Shown: positions 34,151 to 40,809 of the stretch, one piece after another
How the letters are laid out: each line of letters starts with the position of its first letter
Position numbering within the stretch: position 1 is the stretch's first letter
DNA from: Bin87 sp965207585
Lineage (GTDB): Bacteria > Chloroflexota > Dehalococcoidia > Lucifugimonadales > UBA3495
Length of the DNA: 64,000 nt
Direction: 5' to 3'
NCBI GenBank assembly: GCA_965207585.1
Contig: CBDBMT010000002.1
Span: 186,001 to 250,000, forward strand
Position numbers and translations under genes: made by a program
The notes under the pieces: model-generated
Told to the model about the DNA's origin: nothing
Databases searched by the model: none
Seen by the model: only the letters and a program-made list of their open reading frames with translations

Positions 34151-34405
34151 GCTGGACAACTGTCCGATTTCCTTCGTGGCACTGTCCAAAATCCCCCTCC
34201 ATTGCCGCTGGACAACTGTCCGATTTCATACGTGGCCCTGTCCAACGGGACTGGAAGCTGCCCTGGAACCAAAGTGTTCGCTGAAACCGTCCGATAGGGG
34301 CTGATTTCCCTCGATTTCAGGTTCAACTGGACAGGATTGGACACCTGTCTACCAGCTACTAATCCCTGTACACGGGTATGACACCACACCGGCCTGTCCA
34401 AATCC
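34151..34405. promoter_or_regulatory. operator-like TGTCC repeat cluster
   Basis: Two 38-bp direct repeats (34151-34188 and 34207-34244) share GCTGGACAACTGTCCGATTT and a second half CGTGGC(A/C)CTGTCCAA. Each has a GGACA-AC-TGTCC palindrome and a half-site. Further TGGACA/TGTCC elements lie at 34328-34348 and 34395-34399. They sit between the HTH gene (minus) and the transfer operon (plus), so binding by the HTH protein is a natural guess. Confidence 0.55.
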
Positions 34406-34412
34406 CATGCCT

Positions 34413-34444
34413 TATAAGGGGTGACTCGCGCGTCACCCCTTATA
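34413..34444. repeat. 32-bp palindrome with 13-bp perfect arms
   Basis: The arms TATAAGGGGTGAC and GTCACCCCTTATA are separated by TCGCGC. The palindrome lies 80 bp upstream of the first transfer gene. It could be an operator, a bidirectional terminator or part of a transfer origin. Confidence 0.6.
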
Positions 34445-34523
34445 GGACATTCCGCCCGGCCCGCCCCGCCGCCAGACTTGGTTGTCGAACATCCGGTCTC
34501 AATACGACCGCAAGGAGGCAACC

Positions 34524-35138
34524 ATGTTCCGGCGTCTATTACCGAAGTCCGGCAGACCTCGGCGGCTGGCGCTGCTGGCGGCTGCCCTGCTGCTCGCGGC
34601 CATCGTCGCCATACCCGCCAGCGGCCTGGCCCTGGCGCAATCGCCACCCTCTGACGATGTGATCCTGGTCAACCGGGACCGGCAACTGGTGGAGCGCAAG
34701 AAACACGGCGACTTCGTGGCCCGCCCCATCTTCAGCCGCCAGGTCAGCGTTCTCTACTACGCCATCCGACACCCGGACACCGGCGACTGGATCACCAACA
34801 CCTACCGGGTGCAGGGCGGCGAGAAGAAGCTGGACGAGGGCTGGGAGTACACCTTCGACTACCCGGCCCTAAACGAGCAGCCCGACCTCCACCCCGAACA
34901 GCCCTTCCTGCTGATGCTGGCCGTTCCCCGCATTGGCGGCGGCGACCACCACGTCTTCTACGCCCTGATTCCCGTCCACCAGCCCAAGGGGTTGTGGGAC
35001 CGGGTGCTGGGCGCCCTGGACCCCGACCGCTGGGCCCGGGCCGCCGCCAAGTGGGTGATCCAGGGAGTCCACGGGACCCTGTGCGGCGTGGTGCAGGGGG
35101 TGCTCCAGGTGAAAATCAGCGACTGCGGGGGAGGTTAG
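34524..35138 (+). CDS. exported protein, first gene of the transfer operon
   Basis: The ATG at 34524 has a perfect AAGGAGG and opens a signal peptide (LALLAAALLLAAIVAIPASGLALAQ). The mature part of the 204-residue protein is a mixed-fold domain (VSVLYYAIRHPDTGDWITNT, then GWEYTFDYPALNEQ) ending with a short helix and one Cys pair (TLCGVVQGVLQVKISDCGG). No family was recognised. Its place ahead of VirB6-like and pilin-like genes suggests a secreted component of the mating apparatus. Confidence 0.6.
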   Translation: MFRRLLPKSGRPRRLALLAAALLLAAIVAIPASGLALAQSPPSDDVILVNRDRQLVERKKHGDFVARPIFSRQVSVLYYAIRHPDTGDWITNTYRVQGGEKKLDEGWEYTFDYPALNEQPDLHPEQPFLLMLAVPRIGGGDHHVFYALIPVHQPKGLWDRVLGALDPDRWARAAAKWVIQGVHGTLCGVVQGVLQVKISDCGGG

Positions 35139-35144
35139 GGAATT

Positions 35145-36125
35145 ATGGGAGACATCCTCACCGGAACACCCCCGCACCTCACCTATCTGCACCCCTTCGT
35201 GCAGCAGGCGTGGTGGGCGGTGTGGGCCGTGACCACCGCCGCCCTCACCGTGATTCTGGGCTGGATGGGCCTGAGCTTCATCGTCCAGGAACACCTGGGC
35301 CGCCATCAATCGGGCTGGCGTGAGATGGTGCCCCGCCTCGTGCTGGGCCTCACCGCCGCCGCGTCGTCCCTCTGGTGGTGCGCCCTGGTAATCGACGTGG
35401 CCCACGCCGCCTCTCAGTTCATCGCCGCGACCCTGAACGTAACCCCCGGCGACCTGCTGCGGGCGCCCCTGTTCGCGCTTTTGGCCGCCGTGGAGACCGG
35501 CAGCGTTGGCCTGGCGATCTTCATCGCCCTGCTCTACCTGGTCTTCGGCTTCTTTCTGCTCTACCTGCTGGTGCAGATGATCCTGCGCCTGGCCCTCATC
35601 GACATCCTGCTGGCCCTGGCGCCGATTGCGTTGGGGTTGTGGATTCTGCCCCACACCGCCGGTTGGGGCCGCCACTGGCTCAGGCTGTTTATGACCACCG
35701 TGTTCCAGCAGGCGGTGCAGCTCATCGCCGTGGCGCTGGGCTTCGCCTTCCTGGGGGAGTTCGCCGCCATCGGCCAGTTCGAGCCGGTGCAGGACCTGGT
35801 CTGGAAGCTGCTCATGGCCATCGCCTTCATGTACCTGGCGAGCCGCGTCCCCTCGATGCTGGGCAACCACGGCACCTTCGACGCCTGGCTGCACACCCTC
35901 TACTTCGGGATGTCCCTGCCCGGCTCCATGGTCCGCTCGGCCCGCGCCCTGGCGTTGATTGGGGGCGGAGCCGCCGGAGGGCCGGCGGGAGCGGCGGCAG
36001 GAGCGGCAGCGGCGGGCGGAGCCACCGGCGCGGCCAGCGCCGCCGGAAGCGCGGTGAACTCGGCGGCCCAGAACGCCACCCCGGCAGGCCAGGGAGGGCC
36101 TACTCCCCGCAGCCAGGGGCCGTAA
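35145..36125 (+). CDS. VirB6/TrbL-like conjugation membrane protein
   Basis: The 326-residue protein has about six to seven TM helices, including the long hydrophobic run from VGLAIFIALLYLVFGFFLLY onwards, and an Ala/Gly-rich cytoplasmic tail (GGAAGGPAGAAAGAAAAGG). That topology matches the polytopic channel subunit VirB6/TrbL. It starts 6 bp after the previous gene. The position next to VirB2-like and VirB4-like genes supports the call. Confidence 0.7.
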   Translation: MGDILTGTPPHLTYLHPFVQQAWWAVWAVTTAALTVILGWMGLSFIVQEHLGRHQSGWREMVPRLVLGLTAAASSLWWCALVIDVAHAASQFIAATLNVTPGDLLRAPLFALLAAVETGSVGLAIFIALLYLVFGFFLLYLLVQMILRLALIDILLALAPIALGLWILPHTAGWGRHWLRLFMTTVFQQAVQLIAVALGFAFLGEFAAIGQFEPVQDLVWKLLMAIAFMYLASRVPSMLGNHGTFDAWLHTLYFGMSLPGSMVRSARALALIGGGAAGGPAGAAAGAAAAGGATGAASAAGSAVNSAAQNATPAGQGGPTPRSQGP

Positions 36126-36146
36126 CCGAAATCACGACCACCAACC

Positions 36147-36166
36147 GGCGGGGAGACCTTCCCGCC
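36147..36166 (+). terminator. intergenic hairpin in the transfer operon
   Basis: Stem GGCGGG/CCCGCC with an 8-nt loop in the only large gap early in the operon (36,126-36,275). There is no T-run, so it is more likely a processing or attenuation element. Confidence 0.35.
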
Positions 36167-36275
36167 GTCCAGCCACCGACGGAGGTGCGCCATGTGCCAG
36201 TAAACCGGCGAGAGCAACCCGACCGAAAGCAGACCGAGCAATCGCTGAAGCGACAGCGAAAAGGAGAAAGACCTT

Positions 36276-36542
36276 ATGGGAGAACTGACCCAGACCATAT
36301 CAAACCTGGTGGGCATCCTGCTGGGATTGGTGGGCGTGGTCGGCGTGGGCTACTTCATCTACGGCGCCTACCTGTACCTCACCGCCTCGGGCGCGCCCAA
36401 CCAGATGGAGCGGGGCAAGAGCGCCATGATGACCGCCCTGGCCGGCGTGGTGCTGGCCCTGGTGGCCTACGGCGTCGTCGCGCTGGTGATCAACGCCGTG
36501 GTGGGCAACCCGGTGGACCCCAGCGTACCCAAACCCAATTAG
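36276..36542 (+). CDS. VirB2/TrbC-like pilin subunit
   Basis: The 88-residue protein has two hydrophobic helices (LVGILLGLVGVVGVGYFIYG and ALAGVVLALVAYGVVALVIN) joined by a short polar loop with NQMERGKSAMM. That is the shape of TrbC/VirB2-type pilins in monoderm-type systems. It is followed after 10 bp by the PrgI-type gene. The visible N-terminus lacks a classical cleavable signal. Confidence 0.7.
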   Translation: MGELTQTISNLVGILLGLVGVVGVGYFIYGAYLYLTASGAPNQMERGKSAMMTALAGVVLALVAYGVVALVINAVVGNPVDPSVPKPN

Positions 36543-36552
36543 GAGGCAGGGC

Positions 36553-38181
36553 ATGAGAGAGCACGAAGTACCGACCCACGTGCAGGCCGAGGACAAGGCC
36601 CTGCTGTGGTTCACCTTCCCCCAGGTGGTGGCGGTGGTGGCGACCTGCGCCGTGGCCTACGGCGTCTATCGCTACTTTCCCTTCGGCCCCTCGGGGCTGA
36701 AGCTGGGCATCGCCATCCTGCTGGGCGCGGTGGGCATCGCCATGACCGTGGGCAAGGTGGGAGGCCGGGGGCTGCCCCTGGTGGCCGCCGACCTGCTCAA
36801 GTTCAACCTGGGCGCCCGGCGCTACGCCGGGTCCCCGGCGGAGCTGGCGGTCAGCGAGCCGCCGCCGCAGCCCGAGGCCAGGCCCGACCCCCTGCGGCTG
36901 CTGGCGAAGAAGGCCGCCTCCGGCGTGGGCAAGGCGGTGAAAGCAGTCCGGCAGAAGGGACGCCGTCCCTTCCGGCCCCATAGCTGGTTCGGCAAGGGTC
37001 GCCGCCGCAAGGAGGCGGGCAATCGCCCCCAAACTCCGGCTGAAGGAACCAGGACCAGGAAGCCGTGGAGCCGCTTTCTGGCGGTGGCGGCATTTGGCCT
37101 GACGGCGCTGGTCCTGCTGCCCGGCAGCGCCCTGGCCGACGACCCCGACGACAACCCCTACGGCGACGCCTGGCGCCTCGACGAAATCTACTTTGAGCCG
37201 CCCGACCCGGTGCCGGGCCGCCGCGTCTACATCGAGAGGCTGGCGGTCTCCGGCGACACCGCCGTCGTCACCCTGCGGGCGGCCCACGACCTGGACCTCA
37301 AGGGCCGGGTCTTCGGCGGCCGCACCGGCAAAACCCTGAAGATGGGCTTCAACACCAGCCTGCGGGAAGGAGAGAGCCAGAGTTACAACCTGACCCTGGA
37401 CGGCCCGTCGCCATCTTTCACCTTCTCCTGGCAGGACGCATTGGGCCGCTCCGGTGCGGCGTCGCTGAAGAGCCGCCAGATCCCCTACCCCCTGCCTTCA
37501 GCCGACGGGGAGCTTTGCGACCTGGACGTCACCTCCCTGGAGTGGACGCCGGGCCGGATCAGCGGCGTCATCGCCTCGGAGTGCATCGCTGAGACCCGGC
37601 ACGAGGAGGACCTGCCGGTGTACGGCGGACACTTCAGCCAGTCGGTGCCGGCCCTGCTGGACGCCACCGTAACCGGGATCACCGGCACGGTCAGCGTGCA
37701 TTGGGGCGGCCACAGCGCCACGGCGACCTTCGTTCCAAACGGCGAGACCGCCTTCACCCTTCCCGTGGCGAACCGACGGGCGACCAGCCAGTTGGAAATC
37801 ACGGCGGACCTGACGGCGACGCTGAACGTCCCCCGGCCGCCCATGTTGCAGACCGTCCACCACCCGGCCCGCACCGACGTGTACACCCGGCGGGTGACCT
37901 GCACCTGCGGCGAGAGCAGGACCGTCAAGACGGTGCGCATCTACGTCCACCACCCGGAGCACGTGCGGGCCGTGGAGAACCGGCGCGGTCCCGTCACCCG
38001 CACCCGGACGGAGAGCATCCCGCTGGTTGCAGCGTCGAAGGCGGCGCCGGCCGTGAACCTCGGCGCCGACGCCCCCTACCAGGCCCTCTACGTGCCCCCG
38101 CCCAAGCCCCCGCCGCCCAAGGCGGAGCAGACGCCGGTGGGCGGTTCCAGTTGGTGGAGCTGGCTATGGCGCAGGAACTGA
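36553..38181 (+). CDS. PrgI-type conjugation protein with large C-terminal domain
   Basis: Residues about 10-90 resemble PrgI family T4SS proteins (EDKALLWFTFPQVVAVVATC, then SGLKLGIAILLGAVGIAMTV), with two TM helices. A basic linker follows, then a third TM or signal-anchor (FLAVAAFGLTALVLLPGSAL) near 176-195, and an about 340-residue beta-rich domain with several Cys (CTCGESRTVKTVRIYVHHPE). The C-terminus is Pro-rich. PrgI proteins are normally about 100 residues, so this is a fusion or a novel architecture. It overlaps the next gene's start. Confidence 0.65.
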   Translation: MREHEVPTHVQAEDKALLWFTFPQVVAVVATCAVAYGVYRYFPFGPSGLKLGIAILLGAVGIAMTVGKVGGRGLPLVAADLLKFNLGARRYAGSPAELAVSEPPPQPEARPDPLRLLAKKAASGVGKAVKAVRQKGRRPFRPHSWFGKGRRRKEAGNRPQTPAEGTRTRKPWSRFLAVAAFGLTALVLLPGSALADDPDDNPYGDAWRLDEIYFEPPDPVPGRRVYIERLAVSGDTAVVTLRAAHDLDLKGRVFGGRTGKTLKMGFNTSLREGESQSYNLTLDGPSPSFTFSWQDALGRSGAASLKSRQIPYPLPSADGELCDLDVTSLEWTPGRISGVIASECIAETRHEEDLPVYGGHFSQSVPALLDATVTGITGTVSVHWGGHSATATFVPNGETAFTLPVANRRATSQLEITADLTATLNVPRPPMLQTVHHPARTDVYTRRVTCTCGESRTVKTVRIYVHHPEHVRAVENRRGPVTRTRTESIPLVAASKAAPAVNLGADAPYQALYVPPPKPPPPKAEQTPVGGSSWWSWLWRRN

Positions 38182-38489
38182 CCGCCCTCCTGCTGTCGGG
38201 TGTGGCCGCGTTGGCGTCCATCGCGGCCACACCGAGGCAGGACGAGATGAACGCGATGACCGCCGCCTTCGACGCGGTGCTCACCGGCATGGCCTACGTG
38301 GGGGCGGGGCTGTGCTTCTTCGGCATCGTCTGGGCCGGGTTCCTGCTGATGGCTGAGGGCGCCGAGGGCGAGGGCCGGGGCCGGGCCAGGAACGCCGCAA
38401 TCATGGCCGTGGTCGGCCTGGTGGTGGTGCTGCTGGCCAAGGGCATCGCCGCCGGCATCATCGGCAGGATCATCGCGGTCCTGCCCTAA
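38166..38489 (+). CDS. second VirB2/TrbC-like small membrane protein
   Basis: The 107-residue protein starts inside the last codons of the PrgI-type gene (ATG at 38166). It has three hydrophobic stretches (LTALLLSGVAALASIA, AYVGAGLCFFGIVWAGFLLM, NAAIMAVVGLVVVLLAKGIA) with the loop EGAEGEGRGRARN. It is a second pilin-like subunit, parallel to the one at 36,276. The overlap with the preceding gene indicates coupled translation. Confidence 0.65.
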   Translation: MAQELTALLLSGVAALASIAATPRQDEMNAMTAAFDAVLTGMAYVGAGLCFFGIVWAGFLLMAEGAEGEGRGRARNAAIMAVVGLVVVLLAKGIAAGIIGRIIAVLP

Positions 38490-38514
38490 ATCTAGGAACA
38501 AGAAGGAGTTGTGC

Positions 38515-40746
38515 ATGGTGAAACTGACGCTACCCAATCCCAAGGAACTGGCCCGGCGCTGGCCGCCGGGCCGGTCCCAACCCCAAGAGAGCGAGGCGGC
38601 GGCGGAACCCAAGCCACCGCCACCATTGTCCCTGTTCTTCATGCTGTCCCACCTGGAGGATGACGGCCCGGCGCGCCTGGACGGGGTGAAGCTGGCGGTT
38701 ATGGAGGTGATGGGGCTGGAGCTGGACGAACCCAAGCTGGGCGCCTTCGCCGGCTCCCTGAACGCCGTGGACTTCCCGGTGCAATTGCTGGTAAGGCAGC
38801 ACCCGCCGGTGTTGCAGGGTTTGAGGGACAGGCTGGCCGAGACCCAGCCGGGCGACCTGCCCAGGCAGACGAAGGACGCCGCCGACAGCCTGGCGCGGCT
38901 CTTGACCACGCTGGAGACCCGGGAGGGCATCCTGGACCGGCGCTTCTACGCCGTGTGCGAGCATGGCCGCGCCGACGAGCTGCGGGCGCTGCTGGTGCGG
39001 GCCGGTCTCGGCGTCTTCCCCCTGAGCGGAAATTCCCTCAAGTTGTTGCTGCTGGCCTGCGCCCTGGGCGGCTCACCCGATGAAAGGGACGAGGACGTCG
39101 AAATGGAGGTGGAGGTCAACCGCCGGGAAATCCGCATCGGGGAACATCTGACCCGCTCCCTGCACCTGGGCAAGTGGCCCCGCAGTTTGGCGCCCGGTTT
39201 CCTGCAAGGCTTGATGGCCGCCGGCGCCCCTATGGACCTGTCGGTGCATTTGGGCGCCATTCCGGCGGAGCAGGCGGCCCGCACCCTGGAGTGGCAGAAG
39301 GTCCGCTTCGAGTCGGCGCAGAGCCTTTCCTTCAAGCGGGGCCGCACCATGTCCCCGGAGGCGGAAATCGCCCTGGAGGACGTTTCCCGGCTCCGGGACG
39401 AGGTGCAGCGGGGACGGGAGAGGCTGTTCCACGCCTCGTTGTCGGTGACGCTCCACGCCGACGACCTGGACACGCTGAAGGACCTGACCCAGAAGGCCCG
39501 GGCCCACTTCGCCGCCACCCTGGGCAAGCTGGACAACCTGGCCTTCCGCCAGCGGGAGGGACTGCTATCCACCCTGCCCCTGGGCCTGAACGCCGTGGCG
39601 ACGTGGCGGACGTTGGACACATCGTCACTGGCGAGACTGTTCCCTTTCTCGCCGCCGGACCTGGACACCCGCAGCGGCACCCTCTACGGCATCGACCTGC
39701 GGGCCTGCGCCCCCATCGTCTACGACCCCTTCGACGGCACCCACCTCAACGCCAACACCGCCGTCCTGGCCCGTTCCGGCAGCGGCAAGAGTTTCGCCAC
39801 CAAGCTCGGCGTGCTGCGGGGCCTGTGCCGGGGCGTTCGGGCCTACGTCATCGACCCGGAGGGCGAGTACACCGACATGGCCCGTGCCGCCGGTGGGCGT
39901 GTCCTGTCCCCCGGAGTGCCGGGACAGGGCATGAACCCCTTCGTCATCGACCGGGGCGACTCGGAAGAGTTGCTCCAACGCATCGGCAGCCTGAGGCGAC
40001 TCATAGAGGTGATGGTGGGGGAAAGGCTGTCCGCCGAGCGCCGTTCCTCCCTGGACCACGCCCTGGCCTCCTACTACGCCCAACGCCGCGAGCGCACCGG
40101 CTTCCGCGATTTCTACGCCTACCTGCAAGGGGAAACGCCGGACATCGCCCACCTGCTGCGGCCCTTCGCCACCGGCAGCCTGCGGGACCTGCTCTCCGAT
40201 GAGGGCGACGACCTGCTGGCCCATGAAGCCCTGGTGACGGTCTTCGACCTGCACCTGCTGGAGCCGGAACTCAGACCGGCGGCCGCGATGGTCTGCACCG
40301 AGACGGTGTGGGCCGCCGCCGCCCAGGACCCCCGGCCCCGCTTGCTGGTGGTGGACGAGGTGTGGAGCATCATGCAGCACCCCGAGGGCGCCGCCTTCAT
40401 GGTGAGCATGGCGAAACGCGCCCGCAAGCACCGGCTGGGGTTGCAGTTCATCACCCAGGACGTGCAGGACCTCCTCTCCGAGGACTCCTCCCGCACCATC
40501 ACCGGACACAGCGGCAGGGCGCTCTTGCAGAACGCCGCCTTCAAGTTGCTGCTCCAGCAGGACGCGGCGGCCATCAGCACCGTGGGCGAAGCCTTCGATT
40601 TGCCGGAGGAACTGCAACGCTGGCTGCTGGCCTGTCCCCGGGGCGACGGGCTGCTGCTGGCAAGGGGCCAACGCTTTCCCGTCCGCATCGAGGCCACGCC
40701 GGAGGAGACCGAGGTCATCGAGTGGAGGCCCGGCCCCAGGCACTAG
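38515..40746 (+). CDS. VirB4/TraC-type conjugation ATPase
   Basis: The 743-residue protein has Walker A ARSGSGKSFATKLG (near residue 420) and Walker B RLLVVDEVWSIM (near 610), followed by HRLGLQFITQDVQDLLSEDS. This is typical of the FtsK/HerA-superfamily VirB4 ATPases that power type IV secretion. The N-terminal half has a CagE/VirB4-like domain. The ATG at 38515 has AAGGAG upstream. It is the energy-providing core of the transfer machine. Confidence 0.88.
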   Translation: MVKLTLPNPKELARRWPPGRSQPQESEAAAEPKPPPPLSLFFMLSHLEDDGPARLDGVKLAVMEVMGLELDEPKLGAFAGSLNAVDFPVQLLVRQHPPVLQGLRDRLAETQPGDLPRQTKDAADSLARLLTTLETREGILDRRFYAVCEHGRADELRALLVRAGLGVFPLSGNSLKLLLLACALGGSPDERDEDVEMEVEVNRREIRIGEHLTRSLHLGKWPRSLAPGFLQGLMAAGAPMDLSVHLGAIPAEQAARTLEWQKVRFESAQSLSFKRGRTMSPEAEIALEDVSRLRDEVQRGRERLFHASLSVTLHADDLDTLKDLTQKARAHFAATLGKLDNLAFRQREGLLSTLPLGLNAVATWRTLDTSSLARLFPFSPPDLDTRSGTLYGIDLRACAPIVYDPFDGTHLNANTAVLARSGSGKSFATKLGVLRGLCRGVRAYVIDPEGEYTDMARAAGGRVLSPGVPGQGMNPFVIDRGDSEELLQRIGSLRRLIEVMVGERLSAERRSSLDHALASYYAQRRERTGFRDFYAYLQGETPDIAHLLRPFATGSLRDLLSDEGDDLLAHEALVTVFDLHLLEPELRPAAAMVCTETVWAAAAQDPRPRLLVVDEVWSIMQHPEGAAFMVSMAKRARKHRLGLQFITQDVQDLLSEDSSRTITGHSGRALLQNAAFKLLLQQDAAAISTVGEAFDLPEELQRWLLACPRGDGLLLARGQRFPVRIEATPEETEVIEWRPGPRH

Positions 40747-40809
40747 CCGGCAAGGGCCAATGATACCCATGCCAACACCGAACCCATAGATAGCGAAAGG
40801 AAGGAAGGT

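Noticed and set aside
34136..34189. Earlier start for the HTH regulator at 34189
   Set aside because: The extra codons are formed by one of the 38-bp operator-like repeats, and the better ribosome binding site is before 34135.
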